A DNA stretch of 39,480 nucleotides from an uncultured Collinsella sp. (GCA_958436995.1 CAUBMI010000011.1:1-39480); one strand, 5' to 3'; positions 1 to 7,810 are shown, counted from the stretch's first letter. A program made the numbers and translations. Notes: generated by a model not told the origin, from the letters alone.

Positions 1-55
1 AGAACCCCAGCCTTCCAAGCTGATGACGCGGGTTCGATTCCCGTCGCCCGCTCCA
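1..55 (+). tRNA. tRNA-Gly (TCC), 3' part; 5' end lies outside the window
   Basis: The window opens inside a tRNA. The 7-nt anticodon loop at 12-18 carries TCC at 14-16. A T arm with TTCGATT loop follows, then acceptor strand CGCCCGC, discriminator T and encoded CCA at 53-55. The anticodon reads Gly codons GGA/GGG. The 5' acceptor and most of the D arm are missing because of the window edge. The last 18 bases (38-55) are repeated exactly at 226-243, and 28-50 is repeated in inverted orientation at 117-139. Confidence 0.9.
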
Positions 56-116
56 TAAGAATTGTTTTAACGGCTTTGGTTTCCTTTGGGGATCAGAGCT
101 GTTTTCGTTTACGCGC

Positions 117-243
117 CGGGCGACGGGAATCGAACCCGCCAGGGTGCGGAGCTGAGAAAATGCGTGAGCATTTTCCAGCGCAGCACGCAAGGGCCGAAGG
201 CCCGCAGCGAAGCAAATCCTTGGACTTCCCGTCGCCCGCTCCA
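117..243. repeat. Palindromic element derived from the tRNA-Gly tail
   Basis: The left end (117-139) is the exact reverse complement of tRNA bases 28-50. The right end (226-243) is an exact direct copy of the tRNA 3' tail including CCA. The ends are therefore a perfect 13-bp terminal inverted repeat, cgggcgacgggaa at 117-129 against 226-238. Inside are two more hairpins: gaaaatgc/gcattttc around 155-175 and gggcc-gaa-ggccc at 191-203. There is no ORF of its own. It looks like a small tRNA-derived mobile or REP-like element, or the trace of repeated recombination at the tRNA attachment site. The function is unknown. Confidence 0.6.
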
Positions 244-248
244 AGCTA

Positions 249-254
249 TATAAT
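249..254 (+). promoter_or_regulatory. Possible -10 box upstream of the FNT gene
   Basis: A perfect TATAAT lies just after the palindromic element and about 110 bases before the transporter start. The only -35-like sequence nearby (TTGGAC at 220-225) is 23 bases away, which is too far for a classical promoter. The call therefore rests on the -10 alone. Confidence 0.25.
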
Positions 255-363
255 CGCAGGCCAATATGCTAATTTGGCTCGCGTTTATTTTTATACCGTC
301 CGACCTCGCGGGGCAAATGAACCAGGAGCGTTTGTCCCGAATCGTAAGAAAGAAGTGATTTCC

Positions 364-1200
364 ATGGCACAGAGCAAGGCAGAATACCCCACCTCCGATT
401 GCCTGGCGCCCGCCGCGATCGAGGCGAAGACCGAGGCCGCAGGCGTTACCAAGGCCAACCTGCCGGTCTCGAAGGCCTTTTTGCTCGCCATGTTCGCCGG
501 CGCGTTCATCGCCTTCGGCGGCCTGTTCTTCACGGTCTTTCTGAGCGATCCCACGCTTGGCTGTGGCGCCCAGCGCTTCGTGGGCGGTCTTGCTTTTTGC
601 CTGGGACTGGTGCTCGTGCTCATTTGCGGCGCGGAACTGTTTACCGGCAACTCGCTTATGGTCTGCGCGCTTAAGAGCAAAAAGATCACGCTCGTCCAGA
701 TGCTCAAGGCTTGGGCTATTGTGTGGATCGGCAACTTTGCCGGCGCCCTGTTCGTTGTCTTTTTGATTTACATGGCAGCCATTTACAAACTCAACGGCGA
801 GGCCGTCGCCAACACCATGGTGAGTGTCGCCGCCGGTAAGGTTACGATCGGCGCCGTTACCATCTTCTTCCGCGGCATTCTGTGCAACATCTTTGTGTGT
901 CTGGCCGTATGGATCGGCACTGCCGGCAAGACCGTGGTCGACAAGGTCGTGGGCATTTTGCTGCCCATCGCTGCCTTTGTAGCCTGCGGTTTTGAGCACT
1001 GCGTTGCCAACATGTACTTTTTGCCCATGGGCATTTTGATGCACTCCTGCGGCTATGGAGCCGATGTCGCTGGCGCCGATGCCCTCAACGCTGCCGGGTT
1101 GGCGCTCAACCTTACGGTCGCCACGCTGGGCAATATCGTGGGTGGCGCCCTGATCGTGGCGCTGGGCTACTGGTTTATCTACGCCAATAAGGAGGCCTAA
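364..1200 (+). CDS. Formate/nitrite transporter (FNT family)
   Basis: A 278-residue integral membrane protein of the FocA/NirC/FdhC family: pentameric channels that move formate, nitrite or related small anions across the cytoplasmic membrane. Hydrophobic segments alternate with short loops. The hallmark GAELFTGN and the central-histidine segment CGFEHCVANMYFLP are both present. The start at 364 is chosen because the family N-terminus begins there and a weak GAAAGAAG lies upstream. In-frame sequence further upstream runs through the tRNA-derived repeat and is not coding. It sits before selA and selB; since Sec is often used by formate dehydrogenases, formate is the most likely substrate. This is inference, and nitrite or other anions cannot be excluded. 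Confidence 0.9.
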   Translation: MAQSKAEYPTSDCLAPAAIEAKTEAAGVTKANLPVSKAFLLAMFAGAFIAFGGLFFTVFLSDPTLGCGAQRFVGGLAFCLGLVLVLICGAELFTGNSLMVCALKSKKITLVQMLKAWAIVWIGNFAGALFVVFLIYMAAIYKLNGEAVANTMVSVAAGKVTIGAVTIFFRGILCNIFVCLAVWIGTAGKTVVDKVVGILLPIAAFVACGFEHCVANMYFLPMGILMHSCGYGADVAGADALNAAGLALNLTVATLGNIVGGALIVALGYWFIYANKEA

Positions 1201-1223
1201 AGCCACCAAGCCATAACCGACCA

Positions 1224-1308
1224 AAAAGGGACAGGTTTATTTTGGCAGGTTTTAGACGAGGCGCTTCGACGTCTTGTCACGAGCTGCCATAATGGACCTG
1301 TCCCTTTT
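1224..1308. repeat. Nested inverted repeat between the FNT gene and selA
   Basis: The outer arms aaaagggacaggt (1224-1236) and acctgtccctttt (1296-1308) are perfect reverse complements. Inside lie GGCAG/CTGCC and AGACG/CGTCT pairs, so the whole stretch can fold as one long interrupted hairpin. There is no strong T tract after it. It may terminate fnt transcription, or be one of the GGGACAGG-type intergenic repeats seen elsewhere in this window. Confidence 0.6.
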
Positions 1309-1386
1309 GCGTGCGCGCCGGTATTTATTTGCCCGATGACGATCGCGGGGGACCAGCTTTTTATTGAACATGTCGAAAGGCTTTTC

Positions 1387-2844
1387 ATGAGCGACTGCGA
1401 ATCCATGTCTGCCGAGGTGCGCGGCCGCCTGCGTTCCATTCCCGCCGTTCACGAGCTGCTTGCCGAGTGGCCGGTCATGAAGGCTGCTGGCGATGCAGGC
1501 GACACGATGGTACGCGAGGCGATTGACGCCGAGCTCGATGCCGAGCGCGCGGCGATTCGCTCCGGCGCCCCTGCAAGGAACAAGCGCGAGCTCGCCTTGG
1601 CAATTGAGCAGCGGACCCATCGCCTGTCGCTGCCGACCCTGCGCCCTGCCGTCAACGCGACGGGCGTTGTGATTCACACCAATCTGGGCCGCGCTCCGCT
1701 CGCTCCCGCGGCGGTGCAGGCGGTGACCGATGTCGCCCGAGGCTACAGCACGCTTGAGTATGACGTCTCAACCTGCGCTCGCGGGGGCCGAAAAGAGCAT
1801 GCCGCGCGTCTGCTGCGCACGCTCACGGGGGCGCAGGACGCCTTAGTTGTCAACAACAATGCCGCCGCGGTGCTGTTGGTGCTTGCCGCGCATGCCTTCG
1901 GCAAAGAGGTCATCGTGAGCCGCGGCGAGCTTGTCGAGGTGGGCGGCAGCTTCCGCATCCCCGACATCATGGCGGCTTCGGGTGCCAAGCTTGTCGAGGT
2001 TGGCTCTACCAACCGCACACATCTGGATGATTATCGAAACGCCATCACGCCCAACACGGCGATGATCCTCAAAGTCCATCCTTCCAACTACCGTATCGAG
2101 GGCTTCCACGAGGAGGCTTCCGTGGCGGAGCTTTCTGCGCTGGCGCATGAGCATGGGCTGTTGCTGTACGAGGACCAAGGCTCAGGCGCTTTGCTTGCAG
2201 ACGGGGTGCTCGCCAATGCGGGGGAGAAGCCCACGTCCGCATCCCTTTGCGCCGGCGTTGACGTCGTCTCGTGCTCGGGCGACAAACTGCTCGGTGCTTC
2301 GCAGGCGGGCATCATCCTTGGCAACGCCCAGGCAATCGCCGCCTGCGCCTCTCATCCGCTTATGCGCGCGCTTCGCCCCGGTAAGCTCACGCTCGCGGCG
2401 CTCGAGGCCACCCTGCGTCTGTATGTGGCCGGTCCCGATACGGCACATCGTGAGATCCCGGTGCTCAACATGCTTTCCGGCGCGCCGGTTCCGCTTGATC
2501 GTCAGGCCAAGCGCCTGCACGACCGCATGCTGCGCAAGCTTCGCGACTCTCAGTTCGAGGAGGCGGTGGAGCTGCAGGTTGTCGAGGGCGCCTCTGCCCC
2601 GGGCGGCGGGTCGCTGCCGACCGTCGAGCTCCCAACTTTTTGCGTTGCCGTTTGCCCCGTCGATGGGCGCCTGTCCGCCGATGGCCTAAAGCGCGCTATG
2701 GTACAGGAGCCCGATACGCCGGTCGTGACGCGCGTGCAGCATGGTCAGGTACTGTTTGACGTTCGCACGCTTTTGCACGATACCGACCTTGATCTGTGCG
2801 CGTCCGCGTTGGCCGATGCCGTGCGGGCGGGTTTGCATCGATGA
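1387..2844 (+). CDS. selA: L-seryl-tRNA(Sec) selenium transferase
   Basis: SelA is a PLP-dependent cytoplasmic enzyme that converts Ser-tRNA(Sec) to Sec-tRNA(Sec) using selenophosphate. The 485-residue product is close to the usual length (about 460). The N-terminal tRNA-binding region (RSIPAVHELL) is followed by the PLP fold, with TGVVIHTNLGRAPL and the lysine motif SCSGDKLLGASQAG; Lys300 is the predicted Schiff-base residue. The start at 1387 is supported by GAAAGG seven bases upstream. An in-frame ATG at 1336 lacks such a site. The stop overlaps the selB start (ATGA), indicating translational coupling. selC lies downstream. No selD is visible in this window. Confidence 0.96.
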   Translation: MSDCESMSAEVRGRLRSIPAVHELLAEWPVMKAAGDAGDTMVREAIDAELDAERAAIRSGAPARNKRELALAIEQRTHRLSLPTLRPAVNATGVVIHTNLGRAPLAPAAVQAVTDVARGYSTLEYDVSTCARGGRKEHAARLLRTLTGAQDALVVNNNAAAVLLVLAAHAFGKEVIVSRGELVEVGGSFRIPDIMAASGAKLVEVGSTNRTHLDDYRNAITPNTAMILKVHPSNYRIEGFHEEASVAELSALAHEHGLLLYEDQGSGALLADGVLANAGEKPTSASLCAGVDVVSCSGDKLLGASQAGIILGNAQAIAACASHPLMRALRPGKLTLAALEATLRLYVAGPDTAHREIPVLNMLSGAPVPLDRQAKRLHDRMLRKLRDSQFEEAVELQVVEGASAPGGGSLPTVELPTFCVAVCPVDGRLSADGLKRAMVQEPDTPVVTRVQHGQVLFDVRTLLHDTDLDLCASALADAVRAGLHR

Positions 2845-4811
2845 CTGCGCGTGAGCTTGTCGAGTGTCCCGTTGTCGTTGGAACAGCAGGACACGTCGAC
2901 CACGGAAAGTCGGCCCTTATCGAGGCGCTGACCGGCAAAAATCCCGACCGTCTGGAGGTCGAACGCCGCCGAGGCATGACTACGGAGCTCGGCTTTGGCG
3001 AGCTCGAGCTTCCCAGCGGCAAGCTTGTCGGCCTGGTCGACGTGCCCGGGCATGCGCACTACCTGCGCGCGATGGTACAGGGTGCCACCGGCGTGGGCGT
3101 TGCGTTGCTGGTGGTTTCTGCCGTTGAGGGCGTGATGCCGCAGACGCGAGAGCACGTGTACGTGTTGGAGCTGTTGGGCGTGAGGCACCTCGTGGTGGCG
3201 CTCACGATGCGCGATCTGGCCGATGACGAGACGGCGGAGCTCGCCGAGCTCGACGTGATGGACTTCCTCGGCGATACCGTCTTTGCCGATGCGCCCGTGG
3301 TGCCTGTTTCCTCGCGCACGGGCGTGGGCATCGAGGACGTTCGCCTTGCCCTCGATGCAGCCATCGACTCTTTCCTGGCCGATGCCGCATCCCGCCCGGT
3401 GCGCCCCGGTCTGGCCCCGCGCCTGCCCATCGACCGCTGCTTCACCATCAAGGGATCCGGGACGGTCGTCACGGGCACGCTTCACGATGCCCCCGTAGCG
3501 GTGGGCGACGAGCTCGTCTCATGTCCCGCGGGCGTGCGCTGCCGCGTGCGCGCGATTCAGGTGCATGGTGATACTCCTCGGGCGTTGCCCGGGCAGCGCG
3601 CGGCGCTCAACATCGTGGGCGACGGTGCGGGCGACCTTCCGCGTGGCGAGGTCCTCTGCGGGTCTGGTGCTGAGGGCTCGACGCTCAGGCTCATCGCCCG
3701 CTTCACGTATCTGGGGCGCGAGGGCACCAAGCCCGCGCCCTTCGAGTCCGGTACGCGCGTTCATGTGATGGCGGGTACGGCGGAGGTCCTTGGCCGTATC
3801 ATGCTCATGGAGGGTGAGGGACCCATTGAGGCTGGCGAGACCCGCATCGTGCAGGTCCGTCTGGAGGAGCGCCTTCCCGTGCGATCGGGCGACGGCCTCA
3901 TTGTGCTCGCGTTTTCGCCGGTGGTGCTTATCGGCGGCGGTCGTGTTCTTCTTTCGCGGTGCCGCCGCTCGCGCGTCCTCTCCGCGGGCGAGTGCGCGCT
4001 GCTCGGGGCCCTGGATGCCGACGACCGCGCCGCCGCCGTTGCCGCATGGTTGGGGCTGCAGCGCCTGCCTGTGCCTGCCGCGGCCGCAGCCCGTGCTCTC
4101 GATCTTTCGAGTGCCGAGGCGGCTGCGCTCCTGCACGGGGCGGTTTCCTCGGGTGACGCCGTGGCGCTTCATGCCGAGCGCTCGACCGAGGAGCTCTATG
4201 CCGCCCCCGCTGTGCTCGATGCCGCCCTCGCCACGCTCTCCGTCACGTTGGCCGCCATGCACGGGGCCGCGCCCAAGCAGACGGGTTTCACGCCGGGCGA
4301 GGTCGCGCATGCCGCCTGGCCGACAGCGGGCGAAGACATTGCGTCCGCGCTCGTTCTCGAGGGCTGTGCGCGCGGCGTGTGCACCGTCGACGGTGCCGAG
4401 GTGTTCGACCCGCACTCTGCCGCTGCGGCGATACGTGTGGTGCGCGAGGCGAGCCAGCGCATCGTGGCCGCCCTCGACGAGGCGGGTCTCGGTGCGGCGA
4501 CACTGCCCGAGGTGGGTGAGCGTCTGCAGCTCGATCGCGACACCATGACGCGTGCCCTGCGCGAGCTTTCGCTCAACCGCGCGATCGTTAAGATCGAACG
4601 CGACGTTGCCTTGTCTGCCGCCGCCGAGGCCCATGCACGTGAGGTCGTCGCCGCGGCTATCGAGGCTGCTGGCGGCGTTGCCACGACGAGTGTGCTGCGC
4701 GAGGCCTTAGGCGTGTCGCGCAAACGAGCCATTAGCATCTTGGAGCACCTGGATGCGGTGCGTTTTACGACGCTCAACAAGGAGGCCGGCGGTCTCAGAT
4801 CCCTGCGCTAG
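2841..4811 (+). CDS. selB: Selenocysteine-specific elongation factor SelB
   Basis: SelB is a GTPase that delivers Sec-tRNA(Sec) to UGA codons by binding a SECIS element with its C-terminal winged helices. The 656-residue protein has G1 GHVDHGKS (17-24), switch I RGMTTELGF (44-52) and G3 DVPGH (67-71). EF-Tu-like beta barrels follow (DRCFTIKGSGTVVTGT), then a long C-terminal part with winged-helix character. The G4 region reads TMRD at 122-125 where NKxD or TKxD is usual; the specificity Asp is kept but the Lys is not in its usual place. The ATG overlaps the selA stop by four bases, so the two form one operon. Confidence 0.95.
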   Translation: MTARELVECPVVVGTAGHVDHGKSALIEALTGKNPDRLEVERRRGMTTELGFGELELPSGKLVGLVDVPGHAHYLRAMVQGATGVGVALLVVSAVEGVMPQTREHVYVLELLGVRHLVVALTMRDLADDETAELAELDVMDFLGDTVFADAPVVPVSSRTGVGIEDVRLALDAAIDSFLADAASRPVRPGLAPRLPIDRCFTIKGSGTVVTGTLHDAPVAVGDELVSCPAGVRCRVRAIQVHGDTPRALPGQRAALNIVGDGAGDLPRGEVLCGSGAEGSTLRLIARFTYLGREGTKPAPFESGTRVHVMAGTAEVLGRIMLMEGEGPIEAGETRIVQVRLEERLPVRSGDGLIVLAFSPVVLIGGGRVLLSRCRRSRVLSAGECALLGALDADDRAAAVAAWLGLQRLPVPAAAAARALDLSSAEAAALLHGAVSSGDAVALHAERSTEELYAAPAVLDAALATLSVTLAAMHGAAPKQTGFTPGEVAHAAWPTAGEDIASALVLEGCARGVCTVDGAEVFDPHSAAAAIRVVREASQRIVAALDEAGLGAATLPEVGERLQLDRDTMTRALRELSLNRAIVKIERDVALSAAAEAHAREVVAAAIEAAGGVATTSVLREALGVSRKRAISILEHLDAVRFTTLNKEAGGLRSLR

Positions 4812-4828
4812 GGCTCCGAATCGCCGCT

Positions 4829-4990
4829 CGCCACAAAACCGGCCTATCTACTACGTTTAAGTGACTACCCTCGACCATTTCAAAAACCGCAAAAACAAAA
4901 CCGCAGGTAGATGACTTGCCGATGTTACGAAAAAGTGGGTATGGTTTACCCTTGCTGGTTAAACGTAGTAGATGGGCCGTTTTCGTGGCG
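4829..4990. repeat. Variable-stem/conserved-core element, copy A
   Basis: Two 32-base arms (4829-4860 and 4959-4990) are reverse complements at 29 of 32 positions and include CTATCTACTACGTTTAA or its complement. Between them lies a core (4873-4944) with GACCA, then AAAACCGCAGGTAGA, and near its end GGGTATGG. The same core recurs at 19137-19208 and 20575-20645. Copy A separates selB from selC and ends about 35 bases before the tRNA. No ORF is supported. It could be a structured RNA, a terminator-like hairpin or a small mobile element. Confidence 0.75.
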
Positions 4991-5004
4991 CGACACTGCG
5001 CGTT

Positions 5005-5013
5005 TGGTAAAAT
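5005..5013 (+). promoter_or_regulatory. Extended -10 promoter for selC
   Basis: TGG followed by TAAAAT matches an extended -10 element and sits 12 bases before the tRNA-Sec 5' end. There is no obvious -35. The same TGN plus T-A-rich hexamer pattern precedes tRNA-Leu, the molybdenum hydroxylase operon, valS and the zinc-ribbon gene. Confidence 0.4.
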
Positions 5014-5025
5014 ACCGCCACGTTT

Positions 5026-5122
5026 GGGAACGGATGGGCTCCGGTGGGCCCCGCGGTCCTCAAAACCGTTGTGAGGCGTGCAAAACGTCTTGGATGTGTT
5101 CGATTCACATACGTTCCCGCTA
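5026..5122 (+). tRNA. selC: tRNA-Sec (TCA)
   Basis: The fold matches bacterial tRNA-Sec. The acceptor GGGAACG pairs with CGTTCCC (5112-5118). The D stem is 6 bp, GGGCTC/GGGCCC, with a 4-base loop. The anticodon loop CCTCAAA (5058-5064) has TCA at 5060-5062. There is a long variable arm (AGGCGT with ACGTCT) and a T arm ATGTG-TTCGATT-CACAT. The discriminator is G5119, followed by CTA rather than CCA, so the CCA end would have to be made by nucleotidyltransferase. The eighth acceptor pair (5033 with 5111) is G-A. Its place directly after selA/selB supports the call. It decodes UGA with SelB. Confidence 0.88.
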
Positions 5123-5133
5123 ACGCATCCTGC

Positions 5134-5170
5134 CAACCGCCACAAAGGTGCCTGTCCTCTTTGTGGTGGT
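5134..5170. terminator. Hairpin downstream of selC
   Basis: CCGCCACAAAG and CTTTGTGGTGG form an 11-bp stem (one wobble) around a GTGCCTGTCCT loop, starting about 12 bases after the tRNA. No run of T follows, so it is a weak candidate for a selC terminator. The loop resembles the GGGACAGG repeats seen elsewhere. Confidence 0.35.
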
Positions 5171-5384
5171 ATGGACCACGTGGACGAAACAGCTTCGAAA
5201 CACGCGATTTGTACGTCGGGTGCTCAAAAACGCTTCTACCTGCATCGTAATCAAAACGAAACATCTGCTCGTCGGCTTATGCGAAACTTTGCTGCAACAG
5301 TGCGATATTATCCATACTCGATAAAGCTCGCGGCGCATGGGGCGCCGCGAACGACACCTTTCTTTTCCATCAATTGGAGGAAGC
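5171..5384 (+). promoter_or_regulatory. Region upstream of gdhA with a 5' UTR hairpin
   Basis: No gene is supported here. A perfect 9-bp stem (TCGCGGCGC, 5328-5336, with 5342-5350) and 5-base loop sits 34 bases before the gdhA start and probably lies in its leader. TATTAT at 5306-5311 is a possible -10 without a convincing -35. GGAGGA at 5374-5379 is the gdhA ribosome binding site. Confidence 0.35.
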
Positions 5385-6740
5385 ATGAGCTACACGCAGA
5401 AAGTTCTTGACGAGCTCAAGGCCCGCTATCCCGAGCAGCCTGAGTTCATCCAGGCCGCGACCGAGATCCTCGGCACCATCCAGCCGGCGCTCGACGCCCA
5501 TCCCGAGTACGAGGAGGCCGCCCTGCTTGAGCGCCTCGTCGAGCCCGAGCGCATCGTTATGTTCCGTGTCCCCTGGGTCGATGACCAGGGCAAGGTTCAG
5601 GTCAACCGCGGCTATCGTGTCGAGTTCAACTCTGCCATTGGACCCTACAAGGGCGGCCTGCGCTTTAACCCGACGGTCACCCTGGGCATGCTCAAGTTCC
5701 TGGGCCTGGAGCAGATCCTCAAGAACAGCCTGACCACCCTTCCCATGGGCGGCGGCAAGGGCGGCTCCGACTTTGACCCCAAGGGCAAGTCCAACAACGA
5801 GATCATGCACTTCTGCCAGTCCTTCATGACCGAGCTCTATCGCCACATTGGCCCCAACACCGACGTTCCCGCCGGCGACCTGGGCGTTGGTGGCCGCGAG
5901 GTTGCCTACATGTTCGGTCAGTACAAGCGCCTGACCAACGAGTGGACCGGCGTCCTCACCGGCAAGGGCCTCTCCTTTGGCGGCTCGCTCGCCCGTACCG
6001 AGGCCACCGGCTACGGCCTGGTCTACTTTGTGGACGAGTACCTCAAGAGCCGCGGCGAGTCCTTCGAGGGCAAGAACGTCGTCGTTCACGGCTCCGGTAA
6101 CGTCGCCATCTACGCGGTCCAGAAGGTCGCCCAGCTCGGCGGCAAGGTGCTGGCCTGCTCCGACACCCACGGCTGGGTCGAGGACCCCGACGGCATCGAC
6201 TACACCGTGCTCGAGCATGTCTATAACAAGAAGCGCTCTGGCCACGACAAGGGTGTCACGCTCGCCATGTACGTTGACGAGAAGCCCAATGCCGTGTGGC
6301 ACGAGGGCGACGGCCGTGGCGTGTGGCAGCTTCCCTGCGACATCGCGCTGCCCTGCGCTCGCGAGAACACGCTGCTGCTCGAGGACGCCCAGGCGCTCGT
6401 CGCCAACGGCTGCAAGGTGGTCGGCGAGGGCGCGAACATGCCCACGACCATCGAGGCCACGACCTACTTCCAGGAGAACGGCGTCGCCTTTATGCCTGGT
6501 AAGGCTGCCAACGCCGGTGGCGTGCTCGTGTCCGGCCTGGAAATGAGCCAGAACGCCGAGCACCTGTCCTGGACCTTCGAGGAGGTCGACGGCAAGCTCG
6601 AGCAGCTCATGCGCGGCATGTTCCACAACGTGGACGACACCGCCAAGGAGTACGGCGAGGAGGGCAACTTCGTCATGGGCGCCAACATCGCCGGCTTCCT
6701 GAAGGTCGCCGACGCCATGCTCGCCCAGGGCGTCTGCTAA
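5385..6740 (+). CDS. gdhA: NADP-type glutamate dehydrogenase
   Basis: Catalyses reductive amination of 2-oxoglutarate with ammonium to glutamate, the main route of ammonia assimilation or glutamate turnover in many anaerobes. The 451-residue length fits hexameric class I enzymes. Diagnostic segments are YKGGLRFNPTV, LPMGGGKGGSDFDPKGKS with the catalytic lysines, the PAGDLGVGGREV region, and the nucleotide-binding VHGSGNVAIYAV. The start at 5385 has GGAGGA six bases upstream. It is monocistronic: its own leader hairpin precedes it and an intrinsic terminator follows. The cofactor (NADPH) is inferred from overall family resemblance, not from a tested residue. Confidence 0.95.
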   Translation: MSYTQKVLDELKARYPEQPEFIQAATEILGTIQPALDAHPEYEEAALLERLVEPERIVMFRVPWVDDQGKVQVNRGYRVEFNSAIGPYKGGLRFNPTVTLGMLKFLGLEQILKNSLTTLPMGGGKGGSDFDPKGKSNNEIMHFCQSFMTELYRHIGPNTDVPAGDLGVGGREVAYMFGQYKRLTNEWTGVLTGKGLSFGGSLARTEATGYGLVYFVDEYLKSRGESFEGKNVVVHGSGNVAIYAVQKVAQLGGKVLACSDTHGWVEDPDGIDYTVLEHVYNKKRSGHDKGVTLAMYVDEKPNAVWHEGDGRGVWQLPCDIALPCARENTLLLEDAQALVANGCKVVGEGANMPTTIEATTYFQENGVAFMPGKAANAGGVLVSGLEMSQNAEHLSWTFEEVDGKLEQLMRGMFHNVDDTAKEYGEEGNFVMGANIAGFLKVADAMLAQGVC

Positions 6741-6765
6741 ATCTTCGCTCGATATAGCATCGCAG

Positions 6766-6800
6766 AAGGCTCCCAGTCATCTTGGCTGGGAGCCTTTTTT
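6766..6800 (+). terminator. Intrinsic terminator of gdhA
   Basis: AGGCTCCCAG (6767-6776) pairs with CTGGGAGCCT (6786-6795), followed by a run of six T. A textbook Rho-independent terminator. Confidence 0.9.
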
Positions 6801-6862
6801 GATCCGCATGCGACGGAGGAAAACGGTTCATTTTGTCCCGACACGAGCTATGCCCCCTCGTT

Positions 6863-6871
6863 TGGTACACT
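6863..6871 (+). promoter_or_regulatory. Extended -10 promoter of the molybdenum hydroxylase operon
   Basis: TGG followed by TACACT at 6866-6871 lies 37 bases before the GTG start at 6908. No clear -35 is present, as for the other extended -10 sites here. Confidence 0.4.
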
Positions 6872-6907
6872 TAAAGGTACTGGACAAGTGAAGAGATGGG
6901 GGAGAAC

Positions 6908-7810
6908 GTGCTCAAGTTCGGTACCTACGTCCGTGTTGGAAACGCGGCCGAAGCCTATGAGCTCTTGCAGAAGAACCGCAATAACAAGATTGTGGGCGGT
7001 GGCATTTGGATGCGCCTGGGTTCGCGTCGCGTCGCGACGGCGATTGACCTTTCGGCCTGCGGACTCGATCAGATCGAGGAGACCGAGACCGAGTTTCGCA
7101 TCGGTGCCATGTGCACCCTGCGCCAGCTCGAGCGCCATGCCGAGCTCAACGCGCTTGTCAACAATGTCTTCGAGTTCGCCGTTCACGATATCGTGGGCGT
7201 GCAGCTGCGCAATACCGCCACGGTGGGCGGCAGCATCTACGGCCGCTTTGGCTTCTCGGACGTGCTCTCGGCATTCCTGGCGCTCGATTCGTATGTCGAG
7301 CTGACGGGTGCCGGTCGCGTGCCGCTCGCCGAGTTCGTGGACATGGGCTATGTGCGCGACGTGATCGAGCACGTCGTGGTCGTTAAGCACGACTACCGTG
7401 CGAGCTACGAGGCCGTGCGCAAGGCCGCGACCGACTTCCCCTCCTTAAACGTCACCGCCGCCTGGTGGAACAACACTTGGCACGTCACCGTGGGCGCCCG
7501 CCCGCTGCGCGCGACCCTGCTGCAGGGCGTGGCGTGCGGCCTTACCAACGAGCAGCCTTCCGAGGACGAGCTTCGCGCCCTTGCTGCATCCGTGCGTGCC
7601 CTGAGCTACGGAACCAACCTGTGGGGCTCGGCCGACTACCGCCGTCGCATCTCGGCCCCGCTCGCCGTCCAGGCCGTGCGCCGCGCCGCCGGCATCGAGC
7701 TTTCGGCCGCGCTTGCCCGCGAGCTCGAGACCGTGCAGGTCCCTAAGTTTGCCACGGACGAGTATTCCTGCCGCCGTGTGCCCGGTGTCGATTCTAGCGA
7801 GGTGCGCTAA
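6908..7810 (+). CDS. FAD-binding subunit of a molybdenum hydroxylase (YgfM/CoxM-like)
   Basis: About 300 residues of the FAD_binding_5/CO-dehydrogenase-flavoprotein type. This is the medium subunit that takes electrons from the 2Fe-2S centres of the partner. Visible motifs are IVGGGIWMRLG (first FAD loop) and LRNTATVGGSIYGRFGFSD (second FAD loop). The GTG at 6908 is preferred because GGGGGAG lies just upstream; an in-frame ATG at 6896 would place that purine run inside the gene. The TAA stop shares one base with the ATG of the catalytic subunit, so the two are translated together. Electron acceptor and substrate are not known from sequence. Confidence 0.85.
   Translation: MLKFGTYVRVGNAAEAYELLQKNRNNKIVGGGIWMRLGSRRVATAIDLSACGLDQIEETETEFRIGAMCTLRQLERHAELNALVNNVFEFAVHDIVGVQLRNTATVGGSIYGRFGFSDVLSAFLALDSYVELTGAGRVPLAEFVDMGYVRDVIEHVVVVKHDYRASYEAVRKAATDFPSLNVTAAWWNNTWHVTVGARPLRATLLQGVACGLTNEQPSEDELRALAASVRALSYGTNLWGSADYRRRISAPLAVQAVRRAAGIELSAALARELETVQVPKFATDEYSCRRVPGVDSSEVR

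Noticed and set aside
1..243. Integrated phage or island at tRNA-Gly
   Set aside because: Only 188 bases separate the direct repeats and no integrase or phage gene is present.
76..363. N-terminal extension of the FNT protein
   Set aside because: The in-frame stretch passes through the tRNA-derived repeat; family length and start context support 364.
5078..5410. Small frame with CPLCGG upstream of gdhA
   Set aside because: Overlaps tRNA-Sec, the gdhA leader hairpin and the gdhA start; the cysteine pair looks incidental.
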